Source: Halobacteroides halobius DSM 5150 (GTDB lineage: Bacteria; Bacillota; Halanaerobiia; Halobacteroidales; Halobacteroidaceae). Taken from it: a stretch of 64,000 nucleotides of DNA. The DNA is taken from contig NC_019978.1 of the NCBI RefSeq assembly GCF_000328625.1, positions 1,860,001 through 1,924,000 of the forward strand. The letters run 5' to 3'. Positions 47,622 through 55,678 of this stretch are shown here, in pieces. Each line of letters starts with the position of its first letter. The first letter of the stretch is position 1. The translations under genes and the position numbers were made by a program. The notes below the pieces were generated by a model. That model made no database searches, was not told the origin of the DNA, and was given only the letters and a program-made list of their open reading frames with translations.

Positions 47622-48326
47622 TTAAAGCTGTAGTATTTGAAAAATCAATAAGCCGACTAAGCTACCAATTACCGCACCAAAAAAGACTTCCCAAAAAGAA
47701 TGAATTTGACCCTCAATTCTACTTTGAGCTACTAATAAAGCTAATAACAATGCCAGGCTAATTACCAAAGCATTAGTAGTTAACATAGAAACAATTAGGA
47801 CTAAACAAAAGGCTATAGCAGTATGACCACTAGGCATACCTCCTTGTAAAAAAGTTCCCGTCTTAAAATAAGCTTTAACTACAATTACTACTAACATAAC
47901 TATTACTAATGAAATAAAGGTAAGATGAATTGGTGTCTTTTGTACATGTTGTAATAATTTTAATGTCAATGGATTTAAATCATTAAAAAATATAATATAA
48001 CCTACAATTATAGCATTCAAAGCAGTTATTAAAACAGCTCCTGCTGCAACATCCTTAACCACTTCAATTTGTGGATTATACTGAGGAGATATTAAATCAC
48101 TCAATCCTTCAATAGCTGTATTAATCATTTCAGCAACAATAACTAATGTAATAGACAAGAACAAAATTAATAATTCAACTTTGGAAATATCAAATAATAA
48201 ACCTGCTAATAAAACTATACTAGCTATTCCAAAATGAATCTTCATATTTGTTTCTTGTTTTAAAGCCTTAATAATACCAGAAACAGCATAATTACAACTA
48301 TTTATAAACTGATCAATCAGTTTCAT
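47622..48326 (-). CDS. dgkA: Fused undecaprenol/diacylglycerol kinase and PAP2 phosphatase
   Basis: Two membrane enzymes in one 234-residue chain. Residues about 1-115 match the DgkA family (IKALKQETNMKIHF, EMINTAIEGLSDL, VKDVAAGAVLI), which in Bacillota phosphorylates undecaprenol. Residues about 125-234 match PAP2 lipid phosphatases (GGMPSGHTAIA; SRIEGQIHSFWEV, where the usual final Asp is Glu). A kinase and a phosphatase acting on the same carrier lipid could form a futile or balancing pair; this is inference. It overlaps ybeY by 4 bases (ATGA). Confidence 0.88.
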   Translation of the reverse strand: MKLIDQFINSCNYAVSGIIKALKQETNMKIHFGIASIVLLAGLLFDISKVELLILFLSITLVIVAEMINTAIEGLSDLISPQYNPQIEVVKDVAAGAVLITALNAIIVGYIIFFNDLNPLTLKLLQHVQKTPIHLTFISLVIVMLVVIVVKAYFKTGTFLQGGMPSGHTAIAFCLVLIVSMLTTNALVISLALLLALLVAQSRIEGQIHSFWEVFFGAVIGSLVGLLIFQILQL

Positions 48327-48757
48327 TCTTCTCTAGTCAGTCCTAACTGAGTTAAAATTTCTTCTTCTTTTTGACGCATTATTATTTTTTCTGCCTTTTG
48401 TTTATGGTTATATCCTAACAAATGTAACATACTATGAACTGTTAAAAAGCCAACTTCTCTAGCTACAGAATGATTATATTCAATTGCCTGTCTTGTGGCT
48501 GTTTCTAAAGAAATTATAATATCACCTAATAATTGTTCATCATTTTGGGGAAAGGATAAAACATCAGTTGTTTCATTTTTATCCCGAAATTTATTATTTA
48601 ATTCTTTTATATATTGGTCATTAACAATAGCAACACTTACTTCTTTATCTTCTTTAACCTCAGTTGTTAATACTTGATTAATAACTTGCTCAATTAAATT
48701 TAGTGTTTCTCGGTCTATCTCTGAATCCTGTTGTAAATTATTAATTAGAACTGTCAT
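48323..48757 (-). CDS. ybeY: Endoribonuclease YbeY
   Basis: Metal-dependent RNase for 16S rRNA 3' maturation and ribosome quality control. The 144-residue product has the three-histidine zinc motif HSMLHLLGYNH and the upstream TDVLSFPQ and LGDIIIS segments. The start is the ATG 10 bases after AAGGAG. An in-frame codon 17 positions earlier lies inside the upstream gene. It overlaps pgpH by 17 bases and dgkA by 4. Confidence 0.95.
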   Translation of the reverse strand: MTVLINNLQQDSEIDRETLNLIEQVINQVLTTEVKEDKEVSVAIVNDQYIKELNNKFRDKNETTDVLSFPQNDEQLLGDIIISLETATRQAIEYNHSVAREVGFLTVHSMLHLLGYNHKQKAEKIIMRQKEEEILTQLGLTREE

Positions 48758-50876
48758 TTTTAGCTTCTCCTTCCTTAAACTGTTGAGCAATATTATCTGG
48801 ATACTCAATCCGATTATGAAAGATCCCTTTTAAAATATTAACAAATGATGAAGCTATTTTATCTAAATCTTTTAGTGTTAAATCAGACTCATCTAATTGC
48901 CCACTATTTAATTTAGCTTTGATTAAATCTGTTACAAATTTTTCTAATTTATCAGGGTTGCTTTGAACAGCAATATTAGATCTAACTGCTGCTTCAACTG
49001 TATCTGCTAACATAATTAAAGCAGCTTCTTTAGTCTGTGGCCTTGGCCCAGGATACCTAAATTCACTCTCATCTACATTCTCATACTTATCATCATAAGC
49101 AGCTTCTTGATAAAAGTAAGAAACTAAACTTTCACCATGATGTTGTTTTATAATATCAACAATTACCTCTGGTAATTTATAATTGTTAGCCATTTCAACT
49201 CCATCTTTAACATGAGAAGTAATAATCAGTGTGCTTAAATTAGGTGATAATTTATCATGAGGATTTTCATCTCCGATTTGATTTTCTATAAAAAAGTAAG
49301 ACCGTTTTATCTTACCTATATCATGATAATAAGCACCTACTCTGGCTAATAAAGAATCTGCTTCTACTGTATCAGCTGCAGCTTCAGCTAAATTCCCTAC
49401 TATAATACTATGATGATAAGTACCAGGAGCTTTTACTAATAATCTTTTTAATAAAGGATGATTAGGATTAGAAAGCTCTAATAATTTAACTGGAGATGTA
49501 ATCCCAAATATATTCTCCACATAAGGTAACAAACCATTTGTTATTATAGCTACTACTACTCCATTTATTATACCCAAAGGAACTATTTTTAAAAAACTAA
49601 CTAGTTCTAAAACAGGATTAGTTAATAAAAATGCAAAGATAGTAAGAGAACTTGCCCCTCCTACAATAAAACCTGCTCTTACTAAATCAGACCTTTGGCT
49701 TAACTTCGTTACGCTATAAATTCCACTTATTCCACTAATCATAGCAACCGCTATATCTGCTATTGTTTCATCACTTACTATTGCTACTAAAAAAGATAAT
49801 CCTACAGTAAATATTATTGCTATATCCGTATCAACTAAAACAGCAACCAAAATTGAAGCTGCCGCTATAGGAACCAAAAACGAAGGGTAGTTAGTAGGTA
49901 AATAATTTGCTAGCCTAGCTAGCAAGAGGATAATAATTGGCAATAACCCCAACAGATATAATTGACTCATATTATTTAATACCTGCCTATGATATTGATA
50001 GATATATATAATAATTACCCCTAACATAATCAATATTATCACAGAGTAACCAATAATATTTGAATAATCTACTTTAGGATCCCTTAATCCTAGTAACTTT
50101 AACTTCTGAACATCTTTTTCAGTAACTACCCGCCCGTGTCGAATAATAATCTCACCCTTATGAATTGTCCGTTTAACAGGCTTTATTCTTTCTTTAGCTC
50201 TTTCTTTTCTTTTTCGGGTTTCTCTTAAATCTAAAATAAGATTAGGTTCAATAGTCTGTTGAGTAATATTCTTAACTAATTGATTATATTGTCTAGATCT
50301 ACCTATTTTAGATACTTCTCGTTTCATCTGTTCTTTGACCTGCGCTAGATAATCACTTTTTACGCCTCTAGTCAAATACTTGACTAATATTGCTAAAATA
50401 TCTTCTTTGAGATTATTAATTTTCTCTAACTTTAACTTTAATAAATAAGTATAATCTTCTCTCGCTAATCTTAACTTTGTTCGTGCTTTAATATTACTAA
50501 CCCTAATCTCTAATTTACTATCCCTTTTTCTAAAATCCTTTACTAAAGCAAAAAAGTGATTAACCTCTTTTTTTATTTCTCTTAAAACTGTCACATCTTC
50601 TTCATAAACTTTAGATACTGCATCAGCTGCTTCTTCCTTAAGTTCTTCAGTTCTTTTATGATCAATATATTTAATCGTTTTAGGAGCCTTAATATCATTA
50701 TCACTAACTTGTCCTACCTCTAAATCAACTCTATCAGGTAAAAAATCAATAGTTATTAATAAAGCTAAGACAAGAAAAACAAATATCCCCCAGACTAGTT
50801 GTTGAAATAATTTATTCTTATAAAAATCAAATTTACTTTCTTCAACCTTTTCTACCATATATCCCCACAATTTCAT
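48741..50876 (-). CDS. pgpH: 7TMR-HD family c-di-AMP phosphodiesterase
   Basis: Membrane HD hydrolase that degrades cyclic di-AMP (PgpH/YqfF). The 711-residue product has an N-terminal span, a 7TMR-HDED extracytoplasmic domain (about 55-270), seven membrane helices (about 275-460) and a cytosolic HD domain with APGTYHHSIIVGNLAEAA, YYHDIGKI and LIITSHVKDGVEMA. The start is set at the ATG after AGGGGTGG; an upstream GTG overlaps that site. It lies between phoH and ybeY as in Bacillus. Confidence 0.93.
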   Translation of the reverse strand: MKLWGYMVEKVEESKFDFYKNKLFQQLVWGIFVFLVLALLITIDFLPDRVDLEVGQVSDNDIKAPKTIKYIDHKRTEELKEEAADAVSKVYEEDVTVLREIKKEVNHFFALVKDFRKRDSKLEIRVSNIKARTKLRLAREDYTYLLKLKLEKINNLKEDILAILVKYLTRGVKSDYLAQVKEQMKREVSKIGRSRQYNQLVKNITQQTIEPNLILDLRETRKRKERAKERIKPVKRTIHKGEIIIRHGRVVTEKDVQKLKLLGLRDPKVDYSNIIGYSVIILIMLGVIIIYIYQYHRQVLNNMSQLYLLGLLPIIILLLARLANYLPTNYPSFLVPIAAASILVAVLVDTDIAIIFTVGLSFLVAIVSDETIADIAVAMISGISGIYSVTKLSQRSDLVRAGFIVGGASSLTIFAFLLTNPVLELVSFLKIVPLGIINGVVVAIITNGLLPYVENIFGITSPVKLLELSNPNHPLLKRLLVKAPGTYHHSIIVGNLAEAAADTVEADSLLARVGAYYHDIGKIKRSYFFIENQIGDENPHDKLSPNLSTLIITSHVKDGVEMANNYKLPEVIVDIIKQHHGESLVSYFYQEAAYDDKYENVDESEFRYPGPRPQTKEAALIMLADTVEAAVRSNIAVQSNPDKLEKFVTDLIKAKLNSGQLDESDLTLKDLDKIASSFVNILKGIFHNRIEYPDNIAQQFKEGEAKNDSSN

Positions 50877-50894
50877 AATATCCACCCCTAAAAC

Positions 50895-51845
50895 TTACTC
50901 CAGTGCTTTATAAGCAGCAATAATTTCTTTTACCAAACGATGCCTCACTACATCACGGTTAGTTAAATAAACAAAATTAATCCCTTTAATTTTTTCTAAG
51001 ATTTCTTTTGCTTGTACTAAACCAGACCGTTTTTTATGTGGTAGGTCAACTTGAGTGATATCCCCATTAATTACAGCTTGAGAATTACGTCCTAAGCGAG
51101 TTAAAAACATTTTCATTTGTTCTCTTGTAGTATTTTGAGCTTCATCTAAAATTACAAATGAATCTTTTAGAGTTCTTCCTCGCATATACGCTAAAGGAGC
51201 TATTTCTATAACTTTTTTCTCTAGTAGTTGTTCTACTTTACCAGTTCCTAAAACTTCATATAAAGAATCATAAACAGGACGCAAATAAGGGTCTACCTTC
51301 TCTTGTAAATCTCCCGGTAAAAATCCTAAATTTTCTCCCGCTTCAATAGCTGGTCTCGTTAAAATAATGCGCTTAACTTGGTTACTCATTAAAGCATTGA
51401 CTGCCATTACAACCGCTAAGAAAGTCTTTCCAGTTCCAGCCGGGCCAACCCCAAATACTATATCATCTTGACGAATAGCATCAACATATATCTTTTGACC
51501 TAATGTCTTGGGTCTAATCTTTTGACCAGAACTGGTAACTTGAATAATATCAGAATATATTTCTTGTAAAGAAAATTTATCTTCTTTAATTAATTCAATA
51601 GCATACTCAATCTCTTGACTAGTTAAACTTCCTTTCTCTTTAACTACCTCATCTAATTGTTGGAATAAATCTAATACTCTATCAACTGATTTTTCTGCCC
51701 CAGTTGCTTTAATTAAATTACCACGAGCAATAATTTCTACATCAAGATCTTCTTCAATTAATTCTAGGGTCTTATCTTGATTTCCAAAAATGCTAATTGC
51801 AGAGTGATTGTTACTTAATTCTAACTCTTTTGTTAGTTCCTCCAA
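50895..51845 (-). CDS. phoH: PhoH-family ATPase
   Basis: P-loop ATPase of the PhoH (PhoL) family, linked with YbeY in RNA metabolism. The 316-residue product has an N-terminal KH-like region, Walker A (GPAGTGKTFLA), RIILTRPAIEAGENLGFLPGD and the Walker B segment VILDEAQNTT. It starts at a TTG 10 bases after AGGAGGG. It sits between yqfD and pgpH in conserved order. Confidence 0.95.
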   Translation of the reverse strand: MEELTKELELSNNHSAISIFGNQDKTLELIEEDLDVEIIARGNLIKATGAEKSVDRVLDLFQQLDEVVKEKGSLTSQEIEYAIELIKEDKFSLQEIYSDIIQVTSSGQKIRPKTLGQKIYVDAIRQDDIVFGVGPAGTGKTFLAVVMAVNALMSNQVKRIILTRPAIEAGENLGFLPGDLQEKVDPYLRPVYDSLYEVLGTGKVEQLLEKKVIEIAPLAYMRGRTLKDSFVILDEAQNTTREQMKMFLTRLGRNSQAVINGDITQVDLPHKKRSGLVQAKEILEKIKGINFVYLTNRDVVRHRLVKEIIAAYKALE

Positions 51846-51849
51846 CTAA

Positions 51850-53061
51850 TTATTCCCTCCTAGTTCCAATTTCTTCTTCGACTTCAACTAATGCTTTTAT
51901 TCTCACTAGTTGTTCATTATTATTTGTTTCAATCAATTTTAACTTACTATTCAATATTATAGCTTCTTTTTCTATTCGTTGCAAGATACTATCTATAGCT
52001 CTTTCTTTAGCTAATTCTTTAGCTTGCTTAAAACTCCTTACTTCTTTAAACTCTTTTATCTGAATATATTTCCTTATAACTACTTCTAGGGGGAATTCAT
52101 AATTCCTCCATTGAGGTAGTGATTTTACCTCTTCTTTAACTAAAAAATTAGCATAAGGAGGTTTACTTGGGCCTTTTAATACATACTCTTGGTCATTCAA
52201 CTTAATGATTAAACTAGTTTTATAATTTCCTGTTGGCTGCTGATAATATTCAACTAATTTTGCTTCTCCGTATCCTTTATACCACACATTAGCTTTAATC
52301 ATACCTTCTGCTTTTACTTTCTTTATTTTAAATTCGTCTATTTCTTCTTTATTAGTAGTTGCTTCTGCTTTCTTTTTTACCTTAACTTCCCGACTAATTA
52401 ATACATCCCCTCGCTGAACTACCATTCCCTCTTCAACTTGAGGGCTACCTCTTAAAACAATTAACTCTTTGATAACACCTGATTTTTCAGCTATTATATC
52501 TGAAGGATTAATTTCAGTATCCAATAGCTCCTTTTCCACTATTTGAACAATTAATTTTGTCCCTTGAAAGTAAACATTAGCCCAACTAACCCTAGGTTTA
52601 TTCTCTATAATAAAATCTGTTAAGTCATGAAGTGGAATACTAGACTTTAAAACCCCAGGATAAATCTCAACTTGATTCAAAAGTGATATGATTTCTTCTT
52701 CTTTTAACTCCTTTGTCCCTTTAATTTCAATAAATAGTACAAAATGAGACATAATATAAATTGATACTATAACAAATACAATACCGATAGCCAAAACCTT
52801 ACGTCCCATCAATTTGTCTATCCAAAATGGGAATCCTTTTCTTTGGTAAATTGTTACTTTGCAATCTGTCTTCCTGACACTACTTCTAATCCGATTAAAA
52901 TCCTTGAAGTTAATATTAGCATAGAATGTATCTTCTATCCGCACAATATTCCATAGCTCTACTCCCTGAAGCATTAATAAATTAACTAACTTATTAAATT
53001 GATTACCAGTAATCTTTAATTGTAAATAACCTCTTAGTAAATCATATAATTTTTGGAACAT
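51850..53061 (-). CDS. yqfD: Sporulation protein YqfD
   Basis: Sporulation-associated membrane protein. The 403-residue product has an N-terminal cytosolic domain, one membrane span (VLAIGIVFVIVSIYIMSHFVLF) and a large extracytoplasmic domain with WANVYFQGTKLIVQIVEKE and GVIKELIVLRGSPQVEEG. In Bacillus the gene is in the sigma-E regulon; the molecular role is unknown. The start is the ATG 6 bases after AAGGAGG. It lies directly after yqfC. Confidence 0.92.
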   Translation of the reverse strand: MFQKLYDLLRGYLQLKITGNQFNKLVNLLMLQGVELWNIVRIEDTFYANINFKDFNRIRSSVRKTDCKVTIYQRKGFPFWIDKLMGRKVLAIGIVFVIVSIYIMSHFVLFIEIKGTKELKEEEIISLLNQVEIYPGVLKSSIPLHDLTDFIIENKPRVSWANVYFQGTKLIVQIVEKELLDTEINPSDIIAEKSGVIKELIVLRGSPQVEEGMVVQRGDVLISREVKVKKKAEATTNKEEIDEFKIKKVKAEGMIKANVWYKGYGEAKLVEYYQQPTGNYKTSLIIKLNDQEYVLKGPSKPPYANFLVKEEVKSLPQWRNYEFPLEVVIRKYIQIKEFKEVRSFKQAKELAKERAIDSILQRIEKEAIILNSKLKLIETNNNEQLVRIKALVEVEEEIGTRRE

Positions 53062-53071
53062 AGTATCCTCC

Positions 53072-53350
53072 TTACAGCAAATCAAAACTTAAATCAGTTA
53101 TCTTTCCAGTAACCATAACCTTCTCTTTACTTAGCTTTTCAATAATTAATTCTTTTCCTGTAATCAAAAGCTCTCCTTTACTAGCTTTGATTTTAACTAA
53201 CTCAGGGGTATACTTAATAATCCCTCGATGATTTTCTACCTTTATATTTAGATTTCCGATTATAGAAATTACAGGTAGATTTAATAATACATCCTGAGGG
53301 AGATCAAATAATTTAGCTAACTTAGCTTTTATCTTATCCTGATCCCTCAT
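53072..53350 (-). CDS. yqfC: Sporulation protein YqfC
   Basis: A 92-residue protein of the YqfC/YabP family (LPQDVLLNLPVISIIGNLNIKVENHR ... VKIKASKGELLITG, read in two pieces). In Bacillus, yqfC-yqfD are transcribed by sigma-E in the mother cell. Its presence with yqfD supports a spore-forming host. The ATG follows AAGGAGG. The 124-base gap before it contains the yqeY terminator and AT-rich promoter-like sequence that I could not assign to a specific sigma factor. Confidence 0.9.
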   Translation of the reverse strand: MRDQDKIKAKLAKLFDLPQDVLLNLPVISIIGNLNIKVENHRGIIKYTPELVKIKASKGELLITGKELIIEKLSKEKVMVTGKITDLSFDLL

Positions 53351-53430
53351 CTAAATTCCTCCTTAAACTACACAAAGATGAAGCTCTTGTCTTTAAATAT
53401 TATGTAAATAAAAAAATATTAATTACAACA

Positions 53431-53465
53431 AAAAATAAAAAACGACCTGACTTAGCTGTCAGGTC
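53431..53465 (-). terminator. yqeY terminator
   Basis: The minus strand has the perfect stem GACCTGAC/GTCAGGTC with an AGCTAA loop, then G and TTTTTT, about 10 bases after the yqeY stop. Confidence 0.92.
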
Positions 53466-53474
53466 TAAAAATTT

Positions 53475-53918
53475 CTATTGTAATCTTTCTCTAACTAATT
53501 TATTAACTTGATTCCCATCAGCTCTACCTTTAACCTGGGGCATAATAGCGCCCATAACTTGGCCCATATCACTCATATCTTCTGCTCCTAAATCAGAAAT
53601 TGTTTCTTTAACTAGCTTAGCAAGTTCTTCTTTAGATAGCTGCGCAGGCAAATAATTCTTTAAAATTTTAATTTCTTGCTTAGCCTTTGCTACTCGTTCT
53701 TCATCCCCAGCTTTTTTAAATTCACTTAAAGATTCTTTTGTCTGCTTAACTAATCTAGATAATACTTCAATAATCTCATCATCAGATAAATCCTTACGTT
53801 CATTGATTTCAGCATCCTTAATTTCAGCTCTGGCCATTCTGATGACTGATAACTTAGCTTTTTCTTTACTTTTCATTGCCTTTTTCATATCTTCTAATAA
53901 TTTATCTTGAATTGACAT
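53475..53918 (-). CDS. yqeY: GatB/YqeY domain protein
   Basis: A 147-residue protein matching the YqeY family, related to the tail domain of GatB that binds tRNA. Segments SIQDKLLEDMKKAMKSKEK, LSVIRMARAEIKDAEI and DMGQVMGAIMPQVKGRADG are characteristic. It may act on tRNA-dependent steps, but the role is unproven. In Bacillus the gene follows rpsU; here the HIT gene precedes it by 18 bases and no rpsU is present. Confidence 0.93.
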   Translation of the reverse strand: MSIQDKLLEDMKKAMKSKEKAKLSVIRMARAEIKDAEINERKDLSDDEIIEVLSRLVKQTKESLSEFKKAGDEERVAKAKQEIKILKNYLPAQLSKEELAKLVKETISDLGAEDMSDMGQVMGAIMPQVKGRADGNQVNKLVRERLQ

Positions 53919-53936
53919 ACTTAACTCCTCCTTTAA

Positions 53937-54281
53937 TTAACCTGGTGGCCATTGTAGATTACGTCCTCCAAGTAAATGATAATGAATATGAAATACAGTT
54001 TGCCCACCAGCCTCTTTACAATTGCTTACAACTCTAAAACCATCTTTGGCTATCTCCATCTGTTGGGCCAATTTATTTGCTACCTGATAAATATGTCCTA
54101 CTAAATTATTATCTTCTTCTTTTAAGTCAAGCAAAGTAGAAATATGTTTCTTAGGTACAATTAATAAATGTACTGGAGCTTGAGGCTTAATATCTTGAAA
54201 AGCAATTACCTGCTCATCTTCATAAAGAATATCACTTTCAACATCACCTGAGACTATCTTACAAAATAAGCAATCTTCCAT
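53937..54281 (-). CDS. HIT-family nucleotide hydrolase
   Basis: A 114-residue HIT protein that hydrolyses purine nucleotide phosphoramidates and related compounds. It begins MEDCLFCKIVSGDVESDILY and has the zinc-type CLFC pair, the catalytic FHIHYHLLGG (HxHxHxx triad) and PVHLLIVPKKHIST. The start is the ATG after AGGGGGTGAAATA; an earlier ATG six codons upstream contains the ribosome site. It lies between mtaB and yqeY. Confidence 0.94.
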   Translation of the reverse strand: MEDCLFCKIVSGDVESDILYEDEQVIAFQDIKPQAPVHLLIVPKKHISTLLDLKEEDNNLVGHIYQVANKLAQQMEIAKDGFRVVSNCKEAGGQTVFHIHYHLLGGRNLQWPPG

Positions 54282-54302
54282 TATTTCACCCCCTAGCATA
54301 TA

Positions 54303-55601
54303 TTAATCTTCTAATCCGCCTATTATTTTTCCTTCTTTTTCCTTTAATTTTACTTCAACTAATTCCCCTGCTACTTCATCAGTTGCATCAACAAAGACTC
54401 TTAAATAATTATCTGTAAAACCTGTTAAAAATCCAGTTTTATAATCACGTTCTTCTAATAAAACTTGCATCTTTTCGCCTAAAAAATGCTGCTGATAATC
54501 ACTAGCAAGTTTATCAGCTAGTTCTCTTAATTGCTTACTACGCTCTTTTTTTACTTTAGAATGAACTTGATTAGAAAAATTAGCGGCTGGAGTTCCCTCT
54601 CTTTTAGAATACTTAAAGACATGAATATCACTAAAGTTAAGTTGTTGGGCTAAATTTAAAGTTTTAGCAAAGTCTTCTTCTGTTTCCCCTGGAAACCCTA
54701 CAATTATATCGGTAGTAATTGCAATTTCAGGAATTTTAGATTTTATTTTAGTTACCATTTCTTTAAATTCTTCGCTATTATAAGGCCGATTCATAGACTC
54801 TAATATTTTATCTGAACCACTTTGTAAGGGTAAATGTAAGTGACGACATAATTTATCTGATTTAGCAATTAAATCAATTAATTCATCACTAACCTCTGTT
54901 CCTTCTATTGAACTTAATCTAATCCGTTCAATTCCTTCTACAAGAATTAATTCCTGTAGTAACTGTTCTAAATTAAGATCACTCTTATCTTTACCATATT
55001 CCCCTAAATGAATTCCGGTTAATACAATTTCTTGAAATCCATGCTTTGTTAGTCGCTTTGCTTCTGCTACTACATCATCTAAACTACGACTTCGTAAAGC
55101 ACCTCGAGCATAAGGGATAATACAATATGAACAAAATTGTTCACAGCCTTCTTGAATTTTAATAGCTGCTCTAGTTCGTCCCTTAAATTCTTCTAATTTA
55201 ACTTCTTCAAAAGTATCTTCTTCCTCTACTGCCTGTACAAAACTAAGTGGCTTATCTGCCTTAGCAGCTTGCTCTACAAACTCTACAATCTTACTTCTCC
55301 CTACTGTTCCTACAACTAAATCCACTTTAGCACTCTCTAATACCTCTTCTGGTTCTACTTGAGGATAACAACCTACTACTGCTAATAAAGCAGCAGGATT
55401 TCTTCTTTTAACCCGTCTAGTTATCTTACGTGATTTTCTAGCTCCTTGATGAGTAACTGTACAGGTATTAATAATATAAATATCTGCTTTATCTTCAAAG
55501 TCAACTACCTTGTATCCTGCTTCTTCAAATTGAGCCATCATTGCTTCAGTATCATAACGATTAACCTTACATCCTAGTGTATAAAAAGCAACCCGCTTCA
55601 T
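54303..55601 (-). CDS. mtaB: tRNA (N6-L-threonylcarbamoyladenosine(37)-C2)-methylthiotransferase
   Basis: Radical SAM enzyme that makes ms2t6A at tRNA position 37. The 432-residue product has an N-terminal UPF0004 domain with the three cluster cysteines (TLGCKVNRYD, INTCTVTH, VVGCYPQ), the radical SAM motif CEQFCSYCIIPYARG and a C-terminal TRAM domain. In the present arrangement its ATG is only weakly preceded by AGGT, and the upstream gene rsmE is 1.8 kb away because of the IscB element. Without the element the two would be about 17 bases apart. Confidence 0.96.
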   Translation of the reverse strand: MKRVAFYTLGCKVNRYDTEAMMAQFEEAGYKVVDFEDKADIYIINTCTVTHQGARKSRKITRRVKRRNPAALLAVVGCYPQVEPEEVLESAKVDLVVGTVGRSKIVEFVEQAAKADKPLSFVQAVEEEDTFEEVKLEEFKGRTRAAIKIQEGCEQFCSYCIIPYARGALRSRSLDDVVAEAKRLTKHGFQEIVLTGIHLGEYGKDKSDLNLEQLLQELILVEGIERIRLSSIEGTEVSDELIDLIAKSDKLCRHLHLPLQSGSDKILESMNRPYNSEEFKEMVTKIKSKIPEIAITTDIIVGFPGETEEDFAKTLNLAQQLNFSDIHVFKYSKREGTPAANFSNQVHSKVKKERSKQLRELADKLASDYQQHFLGEKMQVLLEERDYKTGFLTGFTDNYLRVFVDATDEVAGELVEVKLKEKEGKIIGGLED

Positions 55602-55608
55602 AATTAAC

Positions 55609-55656
55609 CTAGTTATAGAAAACTATTTAATCCTGCTCAAAACAATCTATAACCAG
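55609..55656. repeat. Inverted repeat at the right end of the IscB element
   Basis: CTAGTTATAG at 55609..55618 mirrors CTATAACCAG at 55647..55656 (9 of 10, the tenth a G-U pair in RNA), with a nested ATAG-AAAA-CTAT hairpin at 55615..55626. A subterminal hairpin is what IS200/IS605-like ends use for transposase recognition. Confidence 0.45.
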
Positions 55657-55678
55657 TCACACCTCCTTTTAAAATAAA

